Origin: Micromonospora sp. WMMD1155
GTDB taxonomy: Bacteria > Actinomycetota > Actinomycetes > Mycobacteriales > Micromonosporaceae
DNA length: 64,000 nt
Direction of reading: 5' to 3'
Assembly: GCF_029581275.1 (NCBI RefSeq)
Contig: NZ_CP120742.1
Span: 5,270,501-5,334,500 of the forward strand
Position 1 is the first letter of the stretch; each line of letters opens with the position of its first letter. Made by a program: the position numbers and the translations under genes. Shown piece by piece: positions 45,886-54,318 of the stretch. Below the pieces are notes generated by a model. That model ran no database searches. It saw nothing but the letters and a program-made list of their open reading frames with translations, and was not told the DNA's origin.

Positions 45886-46773
45886 ATGACACTGAATCCG
45901 TGGCGGCTGCGCCTGCTCGCCGACCTGGCGACCTACGGCACCGTCCGGGGCGTTGCGCAGCGCGGCAACCTGAGCCCGTCGGCGGTGTCGCAGCAGCTGG
46001 CCACGCTGGAACGGGAGACCCGGACGGCGCTGCTGGAACGCACCGGGCGGCGGGTGCGGCTCACTGCGGCCGGAATGTTGCTCGCCGGCCGGGCTCGGGA
46101 GATCCTCGCAGCGATGGACGCGGCCGAGGCGGAGCTGCGCCGCCTCGCCGACGAGCCGGCCGGCACGGTCACCGTGGCCGCGTTCCAGAGTGCGGTGCAA
46201 GCCCTCGCCGAACCGGCGCTTGTCCGTCTCGCGGCCCGACACCCGGACGTGAGCGTGGTGTTGCTGGAGCTGGAGCCGCACGAGAGCATGCCGGCCCTGC
46301 GCCGCGGCGACGTCGACCTGATCATCACGACGGCCGACTTCGCCGGCGCCGAGCTCTCCCCGGAGATCCACCTGGTGCCGCTCGCCACCGACCCGATCGT
46401 GCTCGTGCTGCCCCCGGAGCATCCGCTGACCAGCGCCGAGTCGGTCGCACTGGAGGCGTGCGCGCAGCAGCGCTGGACGTTCGACGTCGCCGGCTCGTAC
46501 ATGTCCGAGCTGTCCACCCGGCTGTGTCGGGAGGCCGGTTTCGAGCCCGTGGTGATCTGTCGGTTCAACAACTACATGCTGGCGCTGCAGCACGTGGAGA
46601 ACGGCCACTCGATCACCATGCTGCCGAAGCTGGCGGTGGACCCGCGATACCGGGTGGTGACCCGACCGCTGAGCCCGCCGCTGACCCGACGCATCACCGC
46701 CGGGGTCCGGCGACCGGCGGCGTCACGCCCCGAGGTGACGGCCGTGCTCAGTGCCCTGAGAGCAGGTGACTGA
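45886..46773 (+). CDS. dgdR: LysR-family regulator, DgdR-like
   Basis: 295 residues. HTH: WRLRLLADLATYGTVRGVAQRGNLSPSAVSQQLATLERETRTALLERTGRRVRLTAAG, then the effector-binding domain (VTVAAFQSAVQALAEPALVRLAARHPDVSVVLLELEP, DVDLIITTADF, NGHSITMLPKLAV). It is divergent from dgdA with 84 bases between starts. In the characterised dgd locus a divergent LysR regulator represses dgdA until dialkylglycines are present. The gene symbol is by analogy of position; sequence alone cannot prove orthology. Confidence 0.85.
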   Translation: MTLNPWRLRLLADLATYGTVRGVAQRGNLSPSAVSQQLATLERETRTALLERTGRRVRLTAAGMLLAGRAREILAAMDAAEAELRRLADEPAGTVTVAAFQSAVQALAEPALVRLAARHPDVSVVLLELEPHESMPALRRGDVDLIITTADFAGAELSPEIHLVPLATDPIVLVLPPEHPLTSAESVALEACAQQRWTFDVAGSYMSELSTRLCREAGFEPVVICRFNNYMLALQHVENGHSITMLPKLAVDPRYRVVTRPLSPPLTRRITAGVRRPAASRPEVTAVLSALRAGD

Positions 46774-46911
46774 TCGGAAGCAGCCCTCTCGTCGCTCTGA
46801 TCGTGGTCACCTTGACTGTGGTTACGACATGGTGTCGGCTGCGGGTGAAGATACGACCTCAGCTACCGGCCACGCCGATTGCCGCCCGGTCGCGATCAGG
46901 AAGGGGCCGAC

Positions 46912-47667
46912 ATGGCCTGGAGCACCCGCGAGTTGGCCGAGCTAGCCGGCACGACGGTGAACACGATCCGGCACTACCACCGCCTCGGCCTGCTCGAGGA
47001 GCCGGAGCGCCGGTCCAACGGCTACAAGCAGTACGGCGTCCACCATCTCGTCTGTCTGCTGCGCGTGCGGCGGCTCGTCGGCCTCGGTGTGCCTCTCGCC
47101 CAGATCGACGAGCTCGTCGCCGACGGCGGCCCGGGGTCCGACGTGCTGCGTCGGGTCGACGCCGAGTTGGCCGCCGAACTGGACCGGTTGCGCCAGGCCC
47201 GTTCCGACATCGCCGCCATCCTGCGTGACGGCGCGCTGGCCGACGCGCCGGCCGGCTTCGGAGTCGTCGCGGCCCGGCTGACCTCGGCCGACACCTCGAT
47301 GTTGCACATCTATTCAAAGCTGTACGACGACGCCGCGATGCAGGACCTGCGGACCATGGTGGAGGCCGACAACGGCCCCGTCGATCAGGAGTTCGACGGG
47401 TTGCCGGCCGACGCTGACGAGGCAACCCGCCGGGACCTGGCGGGAAGGCTCGCACCGATTCTCGCGAAACACATCATCGACTATCCCTGGTTGAGCGATC
47501 CCGCTTCGCATGTGTCGGCCGGCGAACAGGTCATCCGGCAGACGGTCGTCGAGGCGGTGGTCGCGCTGTACAACGCCGCTCAGGTCGACGTGCTCGGGCG
47601 GGCCAGCGTCCTCGCGCAGAAACTCCTGCCTCCGGCGCCTGAGACGGACGTCGAGGAGGAGGCGTGA
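46912..47667 (+). CDS. MerR-family transcriptional regulator
   Basis: 251 residues. The MerR HTH-wing is MAWSTRELAELAGTTVNTIRHYHRLGLLEEPERRSNGYKQYGVHHLVCLLRVRRLVGLGVPLAQI, followed by a coiled linker and a helical effector domain (about 125-250) without the metal-binding cysteines of classical MerR. AGGAAGGGG precedes ATG 46912. MerR-type promoters with a shared dyad occur just downstream (47753) and before the RidA gene (49041), so those are its likely targets. A decayed paralogue lies at 54160. Confidence 0.92.
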   Translation: MAWSTRELAELAGTTVNTIRHYHRLGLLEEPERRSNGYKQYGVHHLVCLLRVRRLVGLGVPLAQIDELVADGGPGSDVLRRVDAELAAELDRLRQARSDIAAILRDGALADAPAGFGVVAARLTSADTSMLHIYSKLYDDAAMQDLRTMVEADNGPVDQEFDGLPADADEATRRDLAGRLAPILAKHIIDYPWLSDPASHVSAGEQVIRQTVVEAVVALYNAAQVDVLGRASVLAQKLLPPAPETDVEEEA

Positions 47668-47752
47668 GGCACTGTCAGATGCCGTCGAACGCGGTGAGTC
47701 GCTGCACGAGCCACGACGGGTCCGCCATGTGGGGATGATGTTTCCCGGCCGG

Positions 47753-47783
47753 TTGACCTTGTTGCGGGAACACCGTTTCCACT
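47753..47783 (+). promoter_or_regulatory. MerR-type promoter of the GPP34 gene
   Basis: TTGACC (47753-47758), 19-base spacer with GTTGCGGGAAC dyad, TCCACT (47778-47783). The GPP34 ATG at 47790 is 7 bases beyond the -10, so the transcript should be leaderless. The same box layout occurs at 49041-49011. Confidence 0.65.
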
Positions 47784-47789
47784 GGGTGC

Positions 47790-48434
47790 ATGCCGACCTT
47801 GCCCCTGCCGCACCAGCTCTACCTCCTGAGCCATCAGCCGGAGAAGGGCCGGCTCGACGACGACAGCGAGGCCGTCCGAGGATCGCTGCTCCGCTGCTCC
47901 GCGGTGGCTGAGCTGCGCCTGACCGGTCTGCTGCGCGACAACGCCGGCAAGGTGGAGCGCGGGAATGCGACCACCACGACCGCCCTCGACCCCTTCCTGG
48001 CCCAGGTGCTCGCCGATGTCCCGGCGGATCGGCCGCGCGGCTGGTTCGACTTGCTGGAACAGCGGTGGCAGGAGGCCGAGCAATTCGTTCAGGCGCAGCT
48101 CGTCGCGGCTGGGGTCGTCACCGTCGAGCAGCGCCGGGTTCTGGGCATCATCCCGGCGAAGCAGATCACGCTGACCGACCCCGGCTGGGTGCGGGCGCTC
48201 CGCGACCGGGTACGCCTGGCCGCGCAACGCGAACCCGGACTCGTGCCGCCGCCCGTCGGCGAGGCCGTGCTGGCCGCCCTGGCGATCGACGGCAACGTGA
48301 GCACGGTGTTCGGATGGCGCGACCTGTGGGGGCACAAAGCTGCCGTGAGCGAGCTGAACGACCAGGTCGACCGGGAGCTGCCCGGTCTGCGCTCGACCCT
48401 GATCCAATCCATTGCCCTGCGCCGCGCCGGCTGA
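47790..48434 (+). CDS. GPP34-domain protein (Golgi phosphoprotein 3 family)
   Basis: 214 residues. LPLPHQLYLLSHQPEKGRLDDDSEAVRGSLLRCSAVAELRLTGLLRDNAGKV, DPFLAQVLADVPADRPRGWFDLLEQRWQEAEQFVQAQLVAAGVVTVEQRRVLGIIPAKQITLTDP match the GPP34 domain, an all-helical lipid-binding fold; bacterial copies are common in actinomycetes with unknown roles. No ribosome-binding site precedes ATG 47790, consistent with leaderless expression from the MerR-type promoter. It lies downstream of the MerR gene, its probable activator. Confidence 0.88.
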   Translation: MPTLPLPHQLYLLSHQPEKGRLDDDSEAVRGSLLRCSAVAELRLTGLLRDNAGKVERGNATTTTALDPFLAQVLADVPADRPRGWFDLLEQRWQEAEQFVQAQLVAAGVVTVEQRRVLGIIPAKQITLTDPGWVRALRDRVRLAAQREPGLVPPPVGEAVLAALAIDGNVSTVFGWRDLWGHKAAVSELNDQVDRELPGLRSTLIQSIALRRAG

Positions 48435-48563
48435 GCACCACCGAGAGCTCGGACGACCCAGATCGTGACGTACAGGCTGAACTGCCGTCGGCGCGGCCCG
48501 AGCCGATCTGAGGTTCGGTGGCTTCGCCTATGCGTCGCAGCTCATCATTCTCGACGTCACGTT

Positions 48564-48971
48564 TCAGTTGAGGATGGCGGTGGCCTCGATCTCGACCACG
48601 AAGTCGGGCGTGAACAGGGCCTGGATGCCGATGATGGTGATGGGCGGGGCCGGGTTCGGCAGTCCCTCGTCCTGCTGGACGCGGGTGATGCCGGCCAGCA
48701 CGTCGTCCCACTTGTCCGCGGACCAGTCGACGATGTAAAAGGTCAGCCGAGCCAGATCGCCGGCGTCCCCGCCGGCGCCCCGTACACCGATGATGATGTT
48801 GCGCAGTGCGGCCTCGACCTGGCCGGCCAGATCCGGTGCGGCGGGTTTGAAGTCGGGGGTGACGCCGGCCTGTCCGGCCAGCAGGATCGTCCGGGTTCCG
48901 GTTCCCACGGCGACCGGCGAGTAGTCGGTCTGCTTGAGCAATCCTTCGGGGTGCAGAAACTCCACGCTCAT
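48564..48971 (-). CDS. RidA/YjgF-family protein
   Basis: 135 residues, single RidA domain: ILLAGQAGVTPDFKPAAPDLAGQVEAALRNIIIGVRGAGGDAGDLARLTFYIVDWSADKWDDVLAGI, ITIIGIQALFTPDFVVEIEATAIL. The usual arginine of imine-hydrolysing RidA near the C-terminus (R105 type, xxRxxVxV) is replaced here (IQALFTPDFVVEIE), so it belongs to a non-canonical subgroup. GGGAGAGCC precedes ATG 48971. A MerR-type promoter 40 bases upstream drives it. Confidence 0.85.
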   Translation of the reverse strand: MSVEFLHPEGLLKQTDYSPVAVGTGTRTILLAGQAGVTPDFKPAAPDLAGQVEAALRNIIIGVRGAGGDAGDLARLTFYIVDWSADKWDDVLAGITRVQQDEGLPNPAPPITIIGIQALFTPDFVVEIEATAILN

Positions 48972-49010
48972 GTGGCTCTCCCTGTTCGTACGACGGTGGG
49001 ATCTCCACCC

Positions 49011-49041
49011 AGTGCAACCTGTGTTCCAGGAACACGGTCAA
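49011..49041 (-). promoter_or_regulatory. MerR-type promoter of the RidA gene
   Basis: Reverse strand: TTGACC (49041-49036), a 19-base spacer with the perfect dyad GTGTTCC-T-GGAACAC, then TGCACT (49016-49011). This is the clearest of three such promoters. Confidence 0.7.
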
Positions 49042-49450
49042 GGCAATGGTGTGCCGGCCCACAGGCCGGCCGGCCACGGGCGGGCTCGGGGTGGGCAGGC
49101 CGGCGGCTCCTACCTGGCCGCCGAACTGTGGGCCGACGTAACGCGTCCACATCGCTCGTCACGCGATAGAGGGATGGTAGTCGTTCGGAATATCCCTACG
49201 GGCACATCACCGAAGGAGAACCACTGGGAACACGTGAACGTTAAGCTGCCGCACTCGCGTGCCCTTTCCGGCACAACTGGTCGCGGGCCAGAGTGCCGCG
49301 GCAGCGACGCCGTCGGTGGGTGGTTCGCCACCGCCTGTGCGGCACTGAGTCCGCCTGCCCGGGCCATCCGGTCGTACGCTGGTACGAGCGGCCTCAGCCA
49401 CTGAATCAAAGGAAGTTCATGATGCGGCAGGTGACTCGACCGGGGGCGAC
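49042..49450. other. Intergenic stretch, no gene recognised
   Basis: About 410 bases between the RidA promoter and the NmrA-like gene. Open frames on the reverse strand are shadows with atypical composition. The stretch should hold the promoter of the NmrA-like gene, but I cannot point to it. Confidence 0.5.
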
Positions 49451-50305
49451 GTGACTCGGGTGCTGGTGACCGGGGTCCGCGGCAAGACGGGCCTACCGCT
49501 GGCTGAGTTGCTCGTGGCACGGCAGGGCGTCGAGGTGCTCGGCGGCAGCAGTGATCCGTCCAGCGTCGGCATCGACGGCGTCCATCCCATCGCCTTCTCC
49601 TGGGATGAGCCTTCGGGGTGGACGGCGGCGACCGACGGCGTCGACGCCGTGTACGTGGTCCGGCCAGATCGCGCGGACGCGCCGGCACTCATCGGGGAAC
49701 TGCTGGCTGGGACTTCGCCGCGGACCCAGGTGGTCCTGCTGTCCGACAGGGACGGCGACCACCCGGGCTCCGACTACCCTGCCGGCTGGGCACCGAGCGT
49801 CGAGCGCGTGGTACGCGACAGTGGCCGCCCCTGGACGGTCCTGCGGCCGGGCTGGTTCATGCAGGTCTTCACCGACCCGCGCTTCTACCAGAGTCAGATC
49901 GCCGACGCGGGCGAGTTGCCGTTCCCTGGTGGCGGCGCCGAGATCTCCTGGATCGATGCGCGCGACATCGCCGCGGTCGCCGAGCGGGCGCTCGTCGAGG
50001 ATGGTCACGCCGGTCGGACGTACCAGCTCTCCGGCCCGGAGGCATTGTCGTTGCCGCGCACTGCGGAGTTGCTCTCCGCTGCGGCGGGGCACCCCGTGAT
50101 TCACCGGGACCTGACCGTCGACGAGGCCGTAGCCGGGACCGAGGGCTTCGAGCGCGACCTCAACGTGCTGACGTTCGAACGCGTACGCGCCGGCGGCTTC
50201 GCCGAGGTGACCGACACCGTCGCACACGTCGCCGGAAGGCCGGCGCGTACGCTGCGGGAGTTTCTTTCCGCCAACGGGCCGGCGTTGCGGCGTACGAGCC
50301 GTTGA
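49451..50305 (+). CDS. NmrA-like NAD(P)-binding reductase (atypical SDR)
   Basis: 284 residues. RVLVTGVRGKTGLPLAELLVARQ (nucleotide-binding), AVYVVRPDRADAPALIGELLAG, VVLLSDRDG, WTVLRPGWFMQVF, ISWIDARDIAAVAERALVEDGHAGRTYQLSGPEALSLPRTAELL are typical of NmrA/ergot alkaloid-type reductases. No YxxxK active site, so it may be a regulator-like binding protein or a specialised reductase. GTG 49451 is the start. Its stop overlaps a small TTG-started frame. Confidence 0.85.
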   Translation: MTRVLVTGVRGKTGLPLAELLVARQGVEVLGGSSDPSSVGIDGVHPIAFSWDEPSGWTAATDGVDAVYVVRPDRADAPALIGELLAGTSPRTQVVLLSDRDGDHPGSDYPAGWAPSVERVVRDSGRPWTVLRPGWFMQVFTDPRFYQSQIADAGELPFPGGGAEISWIDARDIAAVAERALVEDGHAGRTYQLSGPEALSLPRTAELLSAAAGHPVIHRDLTVDEAVAGTEGFERDLNVLTFERVRAGGFAEVTDTVAHVAGRPARTLREFLSANGPALRRTSR

Positions 50306-50454
50306 CACGGGACAAGACGCAGACCCGGACCGGCCACGAGGCGGTCCGCTACTCCCGCGAACACGAGCGGCTGCAGCCAGCGGTCCGGGCCTCGCCCGGT
50401 GTGACCACCCGTCAGGTCATGAGCGCGTTGGATGCCCTGCTGGCGACAGGGTGA
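50302..50454 (+). CDS. Small 50-residue ORF, possibly a remnant
   Basis: TTG 50302 overlaps the preceding stop (TTGA). The product TRDKTQTRTGHEAVRYSRE... VTTRQVMSALDALLATG has strong GC3 bias like its neighbours, so it is probably coding or a former coding end. No domain is recognised. It could be the C-terminus of a lost gene. Confidence 0.35.
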   Translation: MTRDKTQTRTGHEAVRYSREHERLQPAVRASPGVTTRQVMSALDALLATG

Positions 50455-50522
50455 AGATCGGCAATGTGCGGCGGTGGTGCCGGGAGACCGGGTCGATGGG
50501 AAAACTCCTGTCCCTCCGTCCG

Positions 50523-51176
50523 TCAGTGAGGGTGGACCAGGCCGTTGTCGTACGCGAAGATCACCGCCTGGATCCGGTCGCGGGCACCGATCTTGAACAG
50601 GACCCGTCCGACGTGCTTCTTCACGGTCGACTCGGTCAGCGTGAAGCGTTCGGCGATCTCCGTGTTGGTGGCGCCCTGGCCGATCGCCTCGAGCACCTCG
50701 CGCTCCCGCTCGCTCAGTGTGTTCAGGCGAGGGTCCGTAGGTGTGCTCGGCACCGGCTCCTGAAGGTAGGCGTCCATCAGCTTGCGAGTCAGGCTGGGGG
50801 CGACCACCGAGTCGCCACCGGCCACGGCCCGGATGGCCGCGATGAGCTCCTCCGGGCGTGCGTCCTTGAGCAGGAAGCCGCTCGCTCCGGCCCGCAGCCC
50901 GGCATAAACGTATTCGTCCAGGTCGAATGTGGTCAGGATCAGCACGCGGGTGCGCGATCCGGCAGCGGTTATGCGGCGGGTGGCCTCGATGCCGTCCATG
51001 CCGGGCATGCGTACGTCCATCAGGACCACATCGGGCCGGGTCTGATCGACTTTCCGCACTGCCTCGGCGCCGGTGGGGGCCTCACCCACAACGGTGATGC
51101 CGGGGGTGCCGTCGAGCAGCATCTTGAAACCCATGCGCTGCAGCGGCTGGTCGTCGGCGATCAACACCGTTGTCAT
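50523..51176 (-). CDS. NarL/LuxR-type response regulator
   Basis: 217 residues. Receiver domain with the acidic pair (VLIADDQPLQ), phosphorylated Asp in DVVLMDVRMPGMDGIEA, the Thr switch (LILTTFD) and Lys (FLLKDA). The C-terminal HTH is LSEREREVLEAIGQGATNTEIAERFTLTESTVKKHVGRVLFKIGARDRIQAVIFAYDNGLV. It overlaps the histidine kinase gene by 4 bases. Together with an ABC exporter upstream it forms a probable stress- or antibiotic-response unit. Confidence 0.95.
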   Translation of the reverse strand: MTTVLIADDQPLQRMGFKMLLDGTPGITVVGEAPTGAEAVRKVDQTRPDVVLMDVRMPGMDGIEATRRITAAGSRTRVLILTTFDLDEYVYAGLRAGASGFLLKDARPEELIAAIRAVAGGDSVVAPSLTRKLMDAYLQEPVPSTPTDPRLNTLSEREREVLEAIGQGATNTEIAERFTLTESTVKKHVGRVLFKIGARDRIQAVIFAYDNGLVHPH

Positions 51177-52327
51177 GCTGGCTCCTTGAGGACGACATCG
51201 ACGACCCAGCCGTTCCCAGCCGGACCGGCGGTCACCACCCCGCCGTACATGGCCCCGCGTTCACGCATGCCGAGCAGACCGTGGCTGGGGGCGGCGGGGG
51301 CGCCACGGCCGTTGTCGCGTACGCGGACCCGTACCTCGCCTTCGGACACACTGAGACTCACGTCAGCGGTCGCGCCCCGTCCGGCATGTTTGAGGGTGTT
51401 GGTGAGCGCTTCCTGGACGATGCGGTAGACCGCGAGCTGCACGCCCCGGCCGAGGGTGTGCAGCTCACCCGAGGTCGAGTAGGTGACTGGCAGCCCGGCC
51501 GCCCGCACGCTCGGCAGCAGCCGGTCGAGATCGTCGATGCCGGGCTGCGGCCTCAGCTGCGGATCGCTGGCCTCCCCGCGCAGCACGCCCAGCACCCGGC
51601 GCAGCTCCGCGAGCGCCTGGCGGCCGGTTTCGCCGATCAGCCGGAGCGGCTCGGCGGTCTGCTCCTGCCGCGATCTGGCGAGGGCGGCGCTGCCGTCGGC
51701 GAGGCCGACGATCACCGACACGTGATGGCCGACGATGTCGTGCATCTCGCGGGCCACCCGGGCCCGCTCCTCAGCGACGGCCAGGCGAGCCTGCTGGTCC
51801 CGTTCGATCTCGAGGCGGGCGGCGCGGTCCTCCAGGGCGATGAGGTACGCCCGGCGGGTGCGCACCGCGACGCCGGACGCGATCGCCGCCACTGTCGCCC
51901 CGAGGGCCAGCAACGACGTGAGGGTGCGGTTCTCGGTGACCGACCCGAACAGGTAGATCTCCGCGAGTAGCTGGACCACGGTGATCGCGGAGGCCCAGGC
52001 CAGCGACCGCCAGGCCCCTCGGGAGGCCACCCCGAAGAGCATCACCAGCAGGATCACCCCGGCGCCGACGCCGATGCCCAGCCCGCTCAGGAGCAGGTCG
52101 GTGGCTACGGTGGCCAGGAACGCCGGGAACGGGTACCGCCGCCGCCAGTAGAGCGGTGGCAGGAGCACCACTGTCGCGATGGTCGCCGACAGGGGCTTCT
52201 CGATGATGTTCGGGATGCTGAAGAGCACGATCGGAACGGCTACCAGAGTGTCCGTGACCCACGGGTGGCGCCGGTCGAACGCCCGCAGCCGTGCCTGCCG
52301 GTCCACGAGCCATCCCTGCGTGCTCAT
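51173..52327 (-). CDS. Membrane sensor histidine kinase (HisKA_3)
   Basis: 384 residues. Five to six TM helices in the N-terminal half (about 25-160), then a dimerisation/phosphoacceptor domain with RARVAREMHDIVGHHVSVIV (phospho-His in REMHD) and an ATPase domain (YRIVQEALTNTLKHAGRGATADV, VRDNGRGA, LLGMRERGAMYGG). ATG 52327 follows GGGAG; the frame is open to 52801 inside the permease gene. It is coupled to the response regulator and next to an ABC-2 exporter. Signal unknown. Confidence 0.93.
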   Translation of the reverse strand: MSTQGWLVDRQARLRAFDRRHPWVTDTLVAVPIVLFSIPNIIEKPLSATIATVVLLPPLYWRRRYPFPAFLATVATDLLLSGLGIGVGAGVILLVMLFGVASRGAWRSLAWASAITVVQLLAEIYLFGSVTENRTLTSLLALGATVAAIASGVAVRTRRAYLIALEDRAARLEIERDQQARLAVAEERARVAREMHDIVGHHVSVIVGLADGSAALARSRQEQTAEPLRLIGETGRQALAELRRVLGVLRGEASDPQLRPQPGIDDLDRLLPSVRAAGLPVTYSTSGELHTLGRGVQLAVYRIVQEALTNTLKHAGRGATADVSLSVSEGEVRVRVRDNGRGAPAAPSHGLLGMRERGAMYGGVVTAGPAGNGWVVDVVLKEPA

Positions 52328-52341
52328 CGCCCGAGTCTCCC

Positions 52342-53091
52342 TTACGCGTCGGTCTTCTTGAGCCGATAGACGGCGGCGGCGAGCGTCACGGCCACGTACC
52401 CGGCGAAGACGGCCAGGCCGGCCCATGGGGCCAGGGTGCCCTCGCCGTGGGTCAGTGCCATCACGGCGCCGCCGGCGTTGCTGGGCAGGTATGGGGTGAT
52501 GGCCTCGGAGATCGAGTCTGGCAGCAGCGGGGCCAGACTGGGGACGATCAGCAGCAGACCGGCCAGGATCGCGATGGCTCCGGCGCTGGAGCGGACGAGC
52601 ATGCCGAGCGCGACGCCGAGCACCGCGACCAGGCCGAGATAGAGGCCGGCGCCGAGCAGGGCCCGCAGCACGCCGTCGTCGCCGAGACGCAGGCCGCTGA
52701 TCTTGTCGTTGAGTACGGCCGATCCCGCTGCGAAAGCGGCGAAGGCGCCAGCTGTCATTGTGACGAAGGCCGCCGACCCCGCCACGAGGCTTTTCGACCA
52801 CAGCACCGGCAACCGGCGTGGCACTGCGGTCAGGGTCGCCCGGATCATGCCGGTGGTGTACTCACTCGCTCCCAGCAGTGCGCCGAGCACGCCGACGGAC
52901 AAGGCGGCCAGGACGCTGCCGGACAGGGCCAGGTCGATCGCCGTCATGCCGTCGCCCGAGAAGGAAGCCGAAGCGATCATGCCGAAGGCGATCAGGAGGA
53001 AGACGGAGATGCCGGTGGTGATCCAGGTGGAGCGCAGTGAGGAGAACTTGGTCCATTCGGCGGCGATGACGCCGCCAGGGGTGATCTTCAT
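52342..53091 (-). CDS. ABC-2 transporter permease
   Basis: 249 residues with six TM helices. GVIAAEWTKFSSLRSTWITTGISVFLLIAFGMI is the typical beginning; then GASEYTTGMIRATLTAVPRRLPVLWSKSLVAG. It overlaps the ATPase gene by 4 bases and lies 14 bases upstream of the kinase gene, so all four form an operon. Substrate unknown; such units often protect against cell-envelope antibiotics, which is family knowledge. Confidence 0.9.
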   Translation of the reverse strand: MKITPGGVIAAEWTKFSSLRSTWITTGISVFLLIAFGMIASASFSGDGMTAIDLALSGSVLAALSVGVLGALLGASEYTTGMIRATLTAVPRRLPVLWSKSLVAGSAAFVTMTAGAFAAFAAGSAVLNDKISGLRLGDDGVLRALLGAGLYLGLVAVLGVALGMLVRSSAGAIAILAGLLLIVPSLAPLLPDSISEAITPYLPSNAGGAVMALTHGEGTLAPWAGLAVFAGYVAVTLAAAVYRLKKTDA

Positions 53092-53984
53092 CGGGAGGCC
53101 TCATATTCGACAGCGTTGCGGGTCAGTTCCATGAACGCCTCTTCCAGCGAGGTGTTCTGCGGGGTGAGTTCGAACAGCGGGATGCCGCGCCTGGCCGCGG
53201 CCAGGCCGATCTTGCGGGCGGAGGTGCCCTCTACCAGCAACTCCTCGGCACCGGTCGAGGTGACCGTGACACCTGGACCTGCGATCAGGGTGCGCAGCGC
53301 ATCCGGGTCCGCGGTGACGACCCGGACGCCTTCGGCGGTCACGAAATCGGCCACGGTGGTGTCGGCCAGCAGCCTGCCCTGCCCGATGATTACCAGGTGG
53401 TCCGCGATCAGCGAGACCTCGCTCATCAGGTGCGACGAGAGCATCACGGTGCGGCCCTCGGCGGCCAGGCCGGTGAGCAGGTTGCGCACCCAGAGGACAC
53501 CCTCGGGGTCGAGGCCGTTGACCGGCTCGTCGAGCATCACCACGGCCGGGTCGCCGAGCAGCGCCGCGGCGATGCCGAGCCGCTGGCCCATGCCGAGGGA
53601 GAAGGCGCCGACCCGCTTGTGGGCGACGGCCGAGAGACCGACCAGGTCGAGCACCTGGTCGACGCGGGAGCGCGGAATGCCGTTCGTGCGAGCCATGGCC
53701 AGCAGGTGGCTGACCGCAGTGCGCCCCGGGTGCACGGCCTTGGCTTCGAGCAACACGCCGATCTCGCGCAATGGCGCTGTCGACGACGCGTAGGGCTTGC
53801 CGTTGACCAGCACGTCACCCGAGGTCGGCGCGTCGAGACCGACGATCATCCGCATGGTCGTCGACTTGCCGGCGCCGTTGGGGCCGAGGAAGCCGGTGAC
53901 CTGTCCGGGCTTCGCGGTGAACGACAGTTGGTCGACGACCGTCTTCGGGCCGTATCGCTTGGTTACTTCGCGTACCTGAATCAT
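53088..53984 (-). CDS. ABC transporter ATP-binding protein
   Basis: 298 residues. Walker A GPNGAGKST, signature FSLGMGQRLGIAAALL (a FSLGMxQR variant of LSGGQ), Walker B PAVVMLDEPVNGLDP and H-loop SSHLMSEV are present. It has the DrrA-like C-terminal domain of ABC-2 exporters. ATG 53984 (MIQVREVTKRYG) was chosen. It is the first gene of the operon with permease, kinase and response regulator. Confidence 0.94.
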   Translation of the reverse strand: MIQVREVTKRYGPKTVVDQLSFTAKPGQVTGFLGPNGAGKSTTMRMIVGLDAPTSGDVLVNGKPYASSTAPLREIGVLLEAKAVHPGRTAVSHLLAMARTNGIPRSRVDQVLDLVGLSAVAHKRVGAFSLGMGQRLGIAAALLGDPAVVMLDEPVNGLDPEGVLWVRNLLTGLAAEGRTVMLSSHLMSEVSLIADHLVIIGQGRLLADTTVADFVTAEGVRVVTADPDALRTLIAGPGVTVTSTGAEELLVEGTSARKIGLAAARRGIPLFELTPQNTSLEEAFMELTRNAVEYEASR

Positions 53985-54159
53985 GCTCACCACGCTAGGT
54001 CCGGGCGCAGCCCCCACCCTGGTACCCCAGTCGAATTCTCCGGCCCGCCGTTGGTACCCAGGTTCTACCGGCCCTCACTACGTGAGGGCGTTCACCGACG
54101 CGAACGCCGCCCCCTGCGCGAGCGTGGGGCAGCAAACGTACAAGGGGGGAGGAACTGAC

Positions 54160-54318
54160 GTGGCCTGGAGCACCCGGGAGCCCGCCGCACCACGGTTAAC
54201 GCGGTCCGGCACTACCATCGGATCGGCCTGCTCGATGAGCCCTCGCGCCGATACAACGGATACCAGCAGTACGCACTGTCCAACCCCGTGCTTCTGCTTG
54301 TGACCCGGCGGCGTGAAC
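54160..54318 (+). pseudogene. Decayed MerR-family regulator interrupted by an IS
   Basis: GTG 54160 with a strong AGGGGGGAGGA site starts VAWSTREP, the same beginning as the MerR gene at 46912. A small deletion then shifts the frame: TTVNAVRHYHRIGLLDEPSRRYNGYQQYALSN follows in the other frame. At 54318 a complete IS256-family element begins. No continuation of the gene is found beyond the element, so the C-terminal part is gone. The deletion and the insertion are separate lesions. Confidence 0.85.
54311..54318 (+). repeat. Left target-site duplication
   Basis: GCGTGAAC directly before the left IS end, identical to 55713-55720 directly after the right end. Confidence 0.9.
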
